A stretch of DNA of 34,658 nt from JANQLC01 sp036881805 (lineage in GTDB: Bacteria > Bacteroidota > Bacteroidia > Flavobacteriales > JANQLC01). The first letter of the stretch is position 1, and each line of letters opens with the position of its first letter. The position numbers and the translations under genes were made by a program. The stretch covers positions 1 through 34,658 of the forward strand of contig JBAJNK010000037.1 in assembly GCA_036881805.1 (NCBI GenBank), given 5' to 3'. Below the pieces are notes generated by a model. That model saw only the letters and a program-made list of their open reading frames with translations, made no database searches and was not told the DNA's origin. Below are positions 25,957-33,567 of the stretch, in pieces.

Positions 25957-26769
25957 TTACAGCGAAGCGACCAAATTTTTAAATAAGGCAATCACATGGG
26001 GTATCGCCTTTTTTGATGCAGCGAGAACCGTATCTAAATCCACCGCTTCGGGTTCTTCTTCGCTGCATTCTTGTGCGATTACCGAAATGCCGGCTACCGG
26101 TAACCCCAGGTGATTGGCGACAACGACTTCCGGAACCGTGCTCATACCCACCGCATTGCCGCCTATCGATCTCAAAAAACGAAATTCTGCAGGGGTTTGC
26201 AATTGGGGCCCCACCATACACACGTATACGCCTTTGTGCAGCTCGATGCCTTGGGTTTCCGCGATTTTCATCATTTTTTTGTTCATCTCCCCATCATAAG
26301 CCTGATTTAGCGTTACAAACGACTTGCCAAACGCTGCCATCTCTTTAAAGGCCAGTGGGGAGCGAATCTGCAGGTTGATGTGATCGGTTATCAACATGAT
26401 CTCCCCTTTTCTATAGCAAGGGTTCAGCGCGCCGGCTGCATTGGAGACCAAAAGCTTCTCAATGCCCAGTTCGTACATAACGCGTATGGGATAAGTAATT
26501 TCAATGAGATCATGGCCTTCGCATAGGTGAAAGCGCCCTTGCATGACGATGACTCTTTTCCCTTGAAAATCGCCATAAATCAATTTCCCAGGGTGAAAAT
26601 CAAATGTGGATAAGGGGAAAAATGGAATTTTTCTGTAGTCTTCAACAGTCGGGTTTGCGATCAGGTTGGCCACTTCACTCAGACCGCTACCCAAAACAAT
26701 ACCGATTTCGGGATTTTCAAAGCCCCGTTGTTTTAAATATGGGATGCTTTCCGCCAATTGTCGTCTCAT
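25957..26769 (-). CDS. punA: Purine nucleoside phosphorylase (trimeric, PNP class I)
   Basis: About 270 residues from the ATG at 26769 (MRRQLAESIPYLKQRG). Cleaves inosine/guanosine-type nucleosides with phosphate: purine salvage. Signatures: EIGIVLGSGLSEVA (phosphate Ser), VMQGRFHLCEGHD (GRxHxYEG type, Tyr replaced by Cys), VSNAAGALNP, and TPAEFRFLRSIGGNAVGMSTVPEVVVA (purine-site Glu and GMSTVPE). The residue corresponding to human Asn243 appears changed (VIAQ instead of ITN). The open frame extends 20 codons upstream to 26829, but TACCTTTG lies inside that extension. An SD-like AAGGAG at 26788-26793 would also suit a GTG at 26778. It stands alone, divergent from the reductase gene at 27095. 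Confidence 0.92.
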   Translation of the reverse strand: MRRQLAESIPYLKQRGFENPEIGIVLGSGLSEVANLIANPTVEDYRKIPFFPLSTFDFHPGKLIYGDFQGKRVIVMQGRFHLCEGHDLIEITYPIRVMYELGIEKLLVSNAAGALNPCYRKGEIMLITDHINLQIRSPLAFKEMAAFGKSFVTLNQAYDGEMNKKMMKIAETQGIELHKGVYVCMVGPQLQTPAEFRFLRSIGGNAVGMSTVPEVVVANHLGLPVAGISVIAQECSEEEPEAVDLDTVLAASKKAIPHVIALFKNLVASL

Positions 26770-26804
26770 CACATTCACGGTCCTTATCTCCTTAAGGGTG
26801 GATG

Positions 26805-26812
26805 CAAAGGTA
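26805..26812 (-). promoter_or_regulatory. -7 element of the PNP gene
   Basis: TACCTTTG on the minus strand fits TAnnTTTG and gives a leader of about 25-30 nt to the GTG/ATG starts at 26778/26769. Its position inside the longest frame argues against the start at 26829. Confidence 0.5.
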
Positions 26813-26829
26813 CGTGTAAGAACACCCAT

Positions 26830-27094
26830 ATGAAACCTGAGATTAATGGGGTATTATCCAACTCACTTGTGAAACAACTCATGGTTTAACCGAGACTGCT
26901 CGTCTCACCCTACCATTTTCTCTCTTTGAAATGCGAGTCCTCTTTCAGGCTGCACTGTCACGGATTAACACAGGCTATACGCGCTTCCTCAAATGGCCGT
27001 CGAGACGGTGGTTCTCAGCCTTGAATTCAAGGTGGATTCCTCGTTTTACCTGCAACGGTCGTTACCTGCGGATTTGCGTATTTTTGTCGGTGCC
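26830..27094. other. Divergent spacer with small palindromes
   Basis: Between PNP and the reductase. It contains GAGAC-TGCTC-GTCTC (26892-26906) and the perfect palindrome-like CCGTC-GA-GACGG (26997-27008). TATTTTTG at 27079-27086 fits the -7 consensus but would leave only about 9 nt of leader for the reductase and has no -33 partner. Confidence 0.35.
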
Positions 27095-28159
27095 ATGCCG
27101 ATTTTTTATCCGTTACGAGTAGCCGACATAGTGCGCGAGACCCCTCATGCCGTCTCGCTTTACTTCGATGTGCCCCCCCGATTGCAAAAGCGCTTTACCT
27201 ACAAAGCGGGACAATACCTCACGATCAAACATGCGATAGGGGGCGTGGAAATTCAGCGCAGCTATTCCCTTTCGGCTGCCCCGGGGAAAGGGATTTGGCG
27301 TATCGGGATCAAAAGCGCCGGAAAGGGCGGCTTTTCAGCCTATGCCAACCGCGATTTAAAGGTCGGCGAAACCCTTTGCGTCTCACCGCCCCAAGGGCGA
27401 TTTACCCTCCGTTACAAACCGGATGAAAAGCGGACGCTGCTCTTCTTTGCAGCCGGCAGTGGCATTACACCCATTCACAGCCTGGTGAAGGAAGTCTTGA
27501 TGCGGGAAAAAGGTGCAGGGGTTTGGCTGTTTTACGCCAACCCAAACGCGGCGGAAACCCTCTATCGAAACGAAATTTTAGACTTAAAAAAACGATATGA
27601 ACGCTTTTTCCCGTACTTTTTTTACACCCGAGAAAACCGGGGAGACGCCTTTTACAAAGGGCGTCTGAGCCGAGACAAATTGGCGCTTATCACCAATCAA
27701 CTCCTAGACTTCGACGAAGTAGACCAGGCTTTTATCTGTGGTCCTGAGGCCCTGATCGTCGAATTGGCACAAGCCCTTCTTGCACGTGGCCTGCCCAAAC
27801 CAGCGATACACTTCGAGTTGTTTGCCGAACCCACCGATCCGTTTTTCTCCGCTTGGGGGACGGGCGATCGACAAAGCCTTGCAAATGCCAAAGTCCTCTT
27901 GCAATTGGATGGAGAGACCTGCGAGTTTGAGATGAATCCCCAAGCTGAGAGCATATTGGATGCGGCCTTGAATTCGGGGATTGACGCGCCCCATTCCTGC
28001 AAGGGGGGTACCTGTGCTACTTGTACATGCACACTGCTCAAGGGGAAGGTAACCCTAAGGCACAACCTGGTGCTCACCGATGCGGATTTACAAGCGGGTA
28101 AAATCCTGGCCTGTCAAGCGCATCCGACCACAGACTACGTGGAAATTGAATTCGACTAA
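27095..28159 (+). CDS. PaaE-like ferredoxin reductase with C-terminal 2Fe-2S domain
   Basis: 354 residues from the ATG giving MPIFYPLRVADIVRETPHAVSL, the usual start of this family; the open frame continues 34 codons upstream without conserved character. Order: FAD domain with YKAGQYLTIK and QRSYSLSAAP (RxYS), NAD(P) domain with FFAAGSGITPIHSLVKEVL and FICGPEALI, then a plant-type ferredoxin domain with ligands Cys302, Cys307, Cys310 and Cys340 (HSCKGGTCATC and LACQAHP). It passes electrons from NAD(P)H to a partner oxygenase or other acceptor. It resembles PaaE of the phenylacetyl-CoA epoxidase, but no paaABCD genes are nearby, so the partner is unknown. Confidence 0.9.
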   Translation: MPIFYPLRVADIVRETPHAVSLYFDVPPRLQKRFTYKAGQYLTIKHAIGGVEIQRSYSLSAAPGKGIWRIGIKSAGKGGFSAYANRDLKVGETLCVSPPQGRFTLRYKPDEKRTLLFFAAGSGITPIHSLVKEVLMREKGAGVWLFYANPNAAETLYRNEILDLKKRYERFFPYFFYTRENRGDAFYKGRLSRDKLALITNQLLDFDEVDQAFICGPEALIVELAQALLARGLPKPAIHFELFAEPTDPFFSAWGTGDRQSLANAKVLLQLDGETCEFEMNPQAESILDAALNSGIDAPHSCKGGTCATCTCTLLKGKVTLRHNLVLTDADLQAGKILACQAHPTTDYVEIEFD

Positions 28160-28230
28160 GCGCCCACCTCGTCACTGATTTTTCGTCCCAAAAGACACGT
28201 GATCGAGATAGTGGGATAAACAGGCCGCTA

Positions 28231-28260
28231 TTGTCTAACTAAATATTTTGCTTATATTTG
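28231..28260 (+). promoter_or_regulatory. Consensus promoter of the SDR gene
   Basis: TTG at 28231-28233, exactly 19 bp, TATATTTG at 28253-28260. The leader to the ATG at 28368 is about 100 nt. Confidence 0.7.
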
Positions 28261-28261
28261 T

Positions 28262-28277
28262 AAGTGATTATTCACTT
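28262..28277. promoter_or_regulatory. Inverted repeat at the transcript start (possible operator)
   Basis: AAGTGATTATTCACTT: perfect 6-bp arms around TTAT, beginning 2 bp after the -7 box, so it spans the predicted start site. Its placement suits a dimeric repressor. No regulator gene is adjacent. Confidence 0.45.
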
Positions 28278-28367
28278 TTAATGGGGAAGAAATACAAAAC
28301 TGTCATAAAGTATAGGCGTTAGATAAATATTGGATATGAGAAACTACAAGGGATTAATACGAGAAAA

Positions 28368-29192
28368 ATGAGTGATAAAAAAGTGATTCTAGTAACGGGG
28401 GCTTCTTCGGGAATGGGAAGGGAAACCGCCCTAAAGCTGATCGGAGAAGGCCATACGGTTTACGGTGCAGCGCGAAGGGTTGAAAAAATGCAGGATTTGG
28501 TTCAAGCCGGTGGCCATGCCATCGAGTTAGATATAACCGATGAAGCAGAAGTAGTGGCTTGTGTAAAGCAGATCACGGAAGAGCAAGGTGCGTTAGATGT
28601 ATTGGTAAACAATGCGGGCTATGCGGTTTATGGTGCGGTAGAGAACGTCACCCTGGCAGATGCCAAAAGGCAGTTCGATGTCAATTTATTCGGTTTGGCG
28701 CGATTGACCCAGGCGGTTTTGCCTTATATGAGGCGGCAAAAGAGCGGGCGGATCATCAACATCAGCTCTATGGGCGGTAAGATTTACACCCCGCTCGGGG
28801 CTTGGTATCACGCGACTAAACACGCTTTAGAGGGTTGGAGCGATTGTCTTAGATTGGAGCTAAAGCCGTTTCATATCGATGTGGTCATCGTAGAGCCTGG
28901 GTCCATTGCTACCGAGTTTGGCGATGTCATGCTCGATCCCATGTTGAAGCGGTCGGCCGGCGGTCCCTATGATGAGGTGGCCCAGTCGTTTGCCCGTGCG
29001 GCGAGAAGGGCCTATGAAAAAGGAGATAGCTCTCCGGCATCCGTCATCGCCGATCTCATTGTAAAAATTGTCAAAACCCGGCATCCAAAAACCAGATATG
29101 CCAAAGGGAAATATGCGAAACCCCTGCTCTTTATGCGAAAATGGCTGAGTGACAGGAGTTTTGATAAAGTGATTATGAGTCGTGTGAAGTAG
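28368..29192 (+). CDS. Short-chain dehydrogenase/reductase (classical SDR)
   Basis: 274 residues, cytosolic. Rossmann motif VTGASSGMGRE (TGxxxGxG, 10-17), two arginines after the second strand (Arg36, Arg37), which favours NADPH, VNNAGYAVYG at 80-89 and Asn106 or so in FDVNLFG. Catalytic set Ser134, Tyr147 and Lys151 in WYHATKH. VEPGSIATEFG follows the active site. It resembles the 17-beta-hydroxysteroid dehydrogenase-like SDR subgroup; the substrate cannot be told. Monocistronic, with an unusually good promoter and an inverted repeat at the start site, suggesting inducible expression. Confidence 0.92.
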   Translation: MSDKKVILVTGASSGMGRETALKLIGEGHTVYGAARRVEKMQDLVQAGGHAIELDITDEAEVVACVKQITEEQGALDVLVNNAGYAVYGAVENVTLADAKRQFDVNLFGLARLTQAVLPYMRRQKSGRIINISSMGGKIYTPLGAWYHATKHALEGWSDCLRLELKPFHIDVVIVEPGSIATEFGDVMLDPMLKRSAGGPYDEVAQSFARAARRAYEKGDSSPASVIADLIVKIVKTRHPKTRYAKGKYAKPLLFMRKWLSDRSFDKVIMSRVK

Positions 29193-29347
29193 TGCTGCCC
29201 AATGGATTTTATTCAACCTTGCGATCAATGGGTTAGCGGAAACAGCAACCCAGCTCTTACATGCGAATCTGAGCTATAGGCTGTGATCCATTCACGGCAT
29301 AATCCGAAAGCTAAAACGCCCCTTCTAAGCGCTGTGCTATCTATCAA

Positions 29348-29370
29348 AGGGATTTCCCCTTTTCTTTATT
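29348..29370 (+). terminator. Weak rho-independent-like terminator
   Basis: AAAGGG-ATTTC-CCCTTT (29348-29364) followed by TCTTTA. The stem is 6 bp only and 155 bp after the SDR stop, so this is tentative. Confidence 0.35.
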
Positions 29371-29411
29371 AAGATTTAATAAAAACCCGACTAAAATATA
29401 CTCGACTCATG

Positions 29412-29431
29412 TATTTTTGGTTGTATATTTG
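29412..29431 (+). promoter_or_regulatory. Promoter elements for the peptide/GLPGLI operon
   Basis: Two TAnnTTTG matches: TATTTTTG at 29412-29419 and TATATTTG at 29424-29431. The second is followed by CATTGATAAG; its first 14 bases, TATATTTGCATTGA, are identical to the promoter at 14237. No TTG stands at ideal distance from either. The leader to 29462 is about 25 nt. Confidence 0.5.
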
Positions 29432-29461
29432 CATTGATAAGTAATTAAAAAATATAAAGCG

Positions 29462-29734
29462 ATGAAAACGAAACGACCAACCATCAAATCCAAACAAAGC
29501 TTTATCAAACGAATCCGCTTCACCTCAATACTGGTGTTTGGGTTGCTCTTTGCCAGCGCCGGGTTGGCATCTACGCAAGCCCAGGCTGATTTGGGGCTAA
29601 GCGCCAACCGAGCTGTATCCCGTATTTCACATAGCACTGCAGATCAAGCTGTGGCCGAGGGGCATATCACCATTATCATCATTGAGACAGCAGACGGAAC
29701 CACGATTATTATTATTGAAGAAGAGAAAGAGTGA
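29462..29734 (+). CDS. Small secreted peptide with duplicated Ile-rich strands
   Basis: 90 residues. Highly basic N-terminus (ten Lys/Arg in the first 19), hydrophobic core ILVFGLLFASAGLA, likely signal-peptidase cleavage after AQA (residue 42), leaving a mature peptide of about 48 residues. Its C-terminus holds two copies of a TIIIIE strand separated by TADGT, suggesting a short beta hairpin, and ends in EEEKE. No family recognised. It is the first gene of an operon: its stop overlaps the GTG start of the GLPGLI gene (GTGA, 29731-29734), which argues strongly that it is real and co-expressed with an outer-membrane receptor-like protein. Confidence 0.68.
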   Translation: MKTKRPTIKSKQSFIKRIRFTSILVFGLLFASAGLASTQAQADLGLSANRAVSRISHSTADQAVAEGHITIIIIETADGTTIIIIEEEKE

Positions 29735-30447
29735 AAATACCCATTGCGCTAACCGCTGCTTTACTCGCGCTGACCTGCTGCTATGGACAACAACCCACCC
29801 TAGCGGTCACCTATGCCGAAAAAAAAACAGTATCGACCGATCTATCCGGTATAGACAACCCCGCGGTAAGAGAAATGGTGATGAAAAAGCTTACCGGTTC
29901 AACGAGCTATACCTTGTATACCAGAGATGGCATTTCAAAATACCAAAAGGCGGCGGATCGCACAGCAGGGGATTCGCATGCCGAGATAATAGGCGAAGAC
30001 GATATTATTTACAGAGATCAAAAAAAGAGAAAATTCGTCAGGCAAACCCAATTTTTATCGAGAAATTTTCTCATCTTGGATACGTTAAAAAATATCGGGT
30101 GGACCATACTGAGCGATACCTTGAAAATAGGGGATTACCTGTGTAAAAAAGCGACTGCAAATATCGAGGGCGCTCCAAAAACGGCTTGGTTTACAGACGA
30201 AATTCCAGTAAACGAAGGCCCTGAAATGTATTTCGGACTCCCCGGCTTAATATTGCGGGTGGAAACCGAGGACAAGGTGATAACGGCAAATAAAATATCA
30301 TTTGTTAAAGGCGAGCTATCGATCGATCCGCCGGTGAAGGGTAAGGAAATCACCGCTGAGAAATTTAAAGCCATAAAAAAAGAAAAAATAAAACAACTCG
30401 GAGGTGCAAAATCCGACAAAAAGGGAGTTAGGGTCATCAAAATGTAA
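29731..30447 (+). CDS. GLPGLI family protein (Porph_ging)
   Basis: 238 residues from a GTG start. Signal peptide MKIPIALTAALLALTCCYG, with mature QQPTLAVTY. The hallmark GLPGLI is at residues 169-174, in the typical context CKKATANIEG, KTAWFTDEIPVNEGPEMYFGLPGLIL. The family (TIGR01200) is restricted largely to Bacteroidota, is exported, and has no established function; genes are often next to TonB-receptor-like outer-membrane proteins, as here. Lys-rich C-terminal tail. It overlaps the preceding peptide gene by 4 bp and the following outer-membrane gene by 44 bp. Confidence 0.9.
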   Translation: MKIPIALTAALLALTCCYGQQPTLAVTYAEKKTVSTDLSGIDNPAVREMVMKKLTGSTSYTLYTRDGISKYQKAADRTAGDSHAEIIGEDDIIYRDQKKRKFVRQTQFLSRNFLILDTLKNIGWTILSDTLKIGDYLCKKATANIEGAPKTAWFTDEIPVNEGPEMYFGLPGLILRVETEDKVITANKISFVKGELSIDPPVKGKEITAEKFKAIKKEKIKQLGGAKSDKKGVRVIKM

Positions 30448-33061
30448 AACATTTTTACTACTCGCCCATCTCTTATTATTTCATCTCGTCTCTTTTTCTC
30501 AGATCCAAATTTCAGGTACGGTTACCGATAGCACCCATACCCCTTTGCCCTATACCAATATTCAGGTTTTACGAGGTGACTCCCTTCTAACCTATGCCAT
30601 CAGCGATGAAAAGGGCGCTTATAAAACCGCCGTAAAAGCGTCGGGCACCTATATTTTTAAAGTGAGCCACATGGGCTATAAGACCCTTCTTTATCAAAGA
30701 GAAATCAGTGGTGATACCTTACTTAGCTTTATCCTACCGGAGGATATACGCGTCCTTGATGAGATTGTGGTTAAAGCAAAGTCACTCGATGTCAGCTTAA
30801 AAGGGGATACCATCCGATACAACTTAAAAAGAGCGGTAAACGGAACTGAGGAGAATTTAAAGGATATGCTGGAAAAACTACCCGGATTGGAGGTAGATGA
30901 AAAGGGTGAGATAAGAGCCGGCGGCCAGACAATCGACAACTTATTGATAAACGGGAAAAAAATCTTTGGTGGACAGCATCGATTGGCTACGGAAAACATA
31001 AGTGCCGAGATGATCCAAGGAGTCGAATTAATCAGAAACTTTAAAGCATTTTCAGATTTAGAAAATGCCACAAGAACGGGGAAGACCGCTTTAAATGTCG
31101 ATATTAAGAAAAAATATATGGGAAAAATAGGGGGTGATTTTTTGTTGCAAGGCGGATATCGGGATGGGTATGTACTCCATACCAACCTATATAAATTTGA
31201 TGAAAAAGCCAATTGGTTTTTTATAGGTGATGTGAATAACTTAGGTCGACGCGCTTTCACGATTGAAGATTATCTCAATTTTAGCGGAACCCTTGATGAG
31301 CTGTTAAACGGCGATTCAAAAATAGCTGTGCGCGCCGGTGATGACTTGCCTGCATTCTTGTTTTCAGATGATGATGTGAAAAATAGAACCACTCGATTTT
31401 CAGCCCTTAATCTTTCAGCTAACCCGACAAATAAAGTGCGCATACACGCCTTTTCCATTTTTAACCACCTCGACCAACGCGGCTTAGCAGAAAAGACCAG
31501 CACTTTTTTCACGGCTGGCAATCCGATAATCTACGATGAAAAAATAGGAGATAGGGATACCTGTTTTTTTAACAATACCTTTTTGGAAATGACATATAAG
31601 CCTTCTAAAAATGCAGTTTTACATTACACGGCAACTTATGCGCCCTTAGATGACAAATCCGATAAGACAATCGAGAACAACGGCACGCGTACCGATGCGC
31701 TGAGAAATAAAAAGGGAGGCGCGTTCGGCCAGTTTTTAAAATATCGACAACGCGTCGATAAACGCTCCTTTTTTGCGGTGACATGCGCCTACAATAGGTC
31801 TAAAAAAGACGAGACCTTAACCCTGGATTCAGACGCTTCTTTTCTGAGCTTGCCCTTTATAGATGACGACTTCAGCACGACGCAATACGTTGCGGCGCAC
31901 CATACCCACTATGGCGTTGAAACCGAATATGCTCGAAGTTTTAAGCATTTTTCTCTGGATCTCAACTACTGCTTGACAAAAAGGCAAAACGAGTATGCAT
32001 CCCTATCGGCTGACGATTTGAGCCCGCAGAACCGTATTGAAATAGATAGAACTGAAAACGTTTTTGGAATCGGGTGGTATAAGAGGGATAGAAGCCTATT
32101 GAATTACAATTTTGGGGTCGATTATAAGATTGTCGATACAAAAAGACCTGAGCTGCAGAAAGTCTATCGCTTTTTACCCCGGGCAGAAATCGGACTTCAC
32201 TTTACCCGAACCCACTCTGTAACCCTATCGTATAAAAAGGAGGCGAAATTTGCCGATTCGAAAAATCTAGTAGAAAACCCGGTTATTTCAAATTATAGAA
32301 GTGTTTTTGTAAACGACGATGTAAGCGCATGGGAGGTATCGGCGCTCAACGGGTTTGGCATGCGGTATTTTTACTACGATTTGTTTTCTCAAACCCTATT
32401 GGGCTTGGTGGGAAATTACGATAGAAATAAAAATGCGATATCACTAGACAGCAGAAATCGAACCGATTATGTGGTAAATCACTATGTCATATCACCGAGT
32501 GAAACCCATGCCCATGCGCTTGTTACATGCGATAAGAAGTTCGGTAAAATCCCTTTTTCAATACGCTTGAACACTAGGTTTTCCCTTATAGAACGCACCC
32601 ATTATATCGAAGGAAAAAACAATGAAATAACCTCAAAAATAATTCATGGCGATGTCAAAATTTCATCTCTATTCGACAAATCGAAAATCAATTTTGAAAC
32701 CGGAATAAAAGTTGATAACCACCATATCGCTTATCAGATCAATGACACGAGAACCCACTTGACTGAGATAAAACCATTTTTCAATTTGAATGGCTTTCTC
32801 AAAAACGCAGTATGGAAAGTAGACTTTTTAGTTGAAAACTATAAATCTAAATCCCTACACACGACAAACTTTATGCTAAGCCCGAGCATTGTTTTTAAAA
32901 GGCCTAAAAAGAACTGGGAATTTAGTTTGAGCGGCGATAATATATTGCATATCAACAACACACAAAGAATTGAAAATACAAATGTGGATAATCTATTTGA
33001 AGAGAGAAAGTATGCGGCTCTGGCTGGAAACATAGTTTTTGGAATAAAGTATAAGATATAA
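30404..33061 (+). CDS. TonB-dependent-receptor-like outer-membrane beta-barrel protein
   Basis: 885 residues from a GTG start inside the end of the GLPGLI gene; no other start fits before the signal core TFLLLAHLLLFHLVSFSQ. After the signal comes a carboxypeptidase-regulatory-like domain (about 35-115: ISGTVTDSTHTPLPYTNIQVLRG, DEKGAYKTAVK, HMGYKT), then a plug-like domain (about 135-235: ENLKDMLEKLPGLEVDEKGEI, INGKKIFGG), then a long barrel rich in alternating aromatic/polar strands. It ends in a hydrophobic strand, VFGIKYKI. The family usually carries the annotation outer membrane beta-barrel or carboxypeptidase-like regulatory domain protein and accompanies GLPGLI proteins. The cargo is unknown; the co-transcribed peptide at 29462 is a candidate partner. 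Confidence 0.88.
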   Translation: MQNPTKRELGSSKCKTFLLLAHLLLFHLVSFSQIQISGTVTDSTHTPLPYTNIQVLRGDSLLTYAISDEKGAYKTAVKASGTYIFKVSHMGYKTLLYQREISGDTLLSFILPEDIRVLDEIVVKAKSLDVSLKGDTIRYNLKRAVNGTEENLKDMLEKLPGLEVDEKGEIRAGGQTIDNLLINGKKIFGGQHRLATENISAEMIQGVELIRNFKAFSDLENATRTGKTALNVDIKKKYMGKIGGDFLLQGGYRDGYVLHTNLYKFDEKANWFFIGDVNNLGRRAFTIEDYLNFSGTLDELLNGDSKIAVRAGDDLPAFLFSDDDVKNRTTRFSALNLSANPTNKVRIHAFSIFNHLDQRGLAEKTSTFFTAGNPIIYDEKIGDRDTCFFNNTFLEMTYKPSKNAVLHYTATYAPLDDKSDKTIENNGTRTDALRNKKGGAFGQFLKYRQRVDKRSFFAVTCAYNRSKKDETLTLDSDASFLSLPFIDDDFSTTQYVAAHHTHYGVETEYARSFKHFSLDLNYCLTKRQNEYASLSADDLSPQNRIEIDRTENVFGIGWYKRDRSLLNYNFGVDYKIVDTKRPELQKVYRFLPRAEIGLHFTRTHSVTLSYKKEAKFADSKNLVENPVISNYRSVFVNDDVSAWEVSALNGFGMRYFYYDLFSQTLLGLVGNYDRNKNAISLDSRNRTDYVVNHYVISPSETHAHALVTCDKKFGKIPFSIRLNTRFSLIERTHYIEGKNNEITSKIIHGDVKISSLFDKSKINFETGIKVDNHHIAYQINDTRTHLTEIKPFFNLNGFLKNAVWKVDFLVENYKSKSLHTTNFMLSPSIVFKRPKKNWEFSLSGDNILHINNTQRIENTNVDNLFEERKYAALAGNIVFGIKYKI

Positions 33062-33567
33062 ATAACCGCTGTAAGTCTCGCGAGATGAGCTGCGGTCTAG
33101 GCCGAAGTACCGCACATCTAAAAAACGCATAGAAGAACTATATTCGCCCGTTATGGTTGGGTGCGAGGGCATCGATCGCAAAGCCGTCGGTATGCTTTTC
33201 AAAGCCTGTGTAACGGGTTCCATTACCTGAATCCCCGTTCTGTGATTGACCGACCCGTCTTGCGATGGGTTGAAGTGTCCCAAACTTTTTGGCTCGCTGG
33301 TTTTTTTCATCGTACAACGATCATCGGGTGCATTTTTGTAAACGCAGCGTACTCGGTGGGCTATATATTATGGCGTTTTTTATCCACTTTTTAAACGCCG
33401 ACAGATGCTTTCCCTTCTTTTTTAAAACACTTGGATTGGGCTGTCATTTCTCAACGCGTCCGTGAGCGTTTGGATTTGCGGCGTTTTATTATATTTGTTT
33501 GAATGTGAGCTTTGGATTTTTTATATGGAATATAATTACCTACATTTGAAGTCTAAAACGCCGTAAA
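33062..33567. other. Spacer with palindromes and two -7 elements
   Basis: About 500 bp. It contains the perfect palindrome TCTCGCGAGA (33076-33085) and a hairpin TGCGGT/ACCGCA (33091-33114). A 105-codon minus frame (32993-33310) and a 77-codon plus frame overlap each other and show no family. Near the 3' end, TATATTTG (33490-33497, TTG 17 bp upstream) and TACATTTG (33541-33548) are likely promoters for the next gene. Confidence 0.45.
33490..33548 (+). promoter_or_regulatory. Two candidate -7 boxes for the lipoprotein gene
   Basis: TATATTTG at 33490-33497 with TTTG at 33469-33472, and TACATTTG at 33541-33548, which has no well placed -33. Either reads into the ATG at 33568. Confidence 0.5.

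Noticed and set aside
33076..33114. Palindrome and hairpin after the outer-membrane gene as a terminator
   Set aside because: The stem is short with a 12-nt loop and is not followed by a T-run.
32993..33310. 105-codon minus-strand frame overlapping the end of the outer-membrane gene
   Set aside because: It overlaps a confident gene, lacks a TAnnTTTG promoter, and matches no family; possibly a gene relic.
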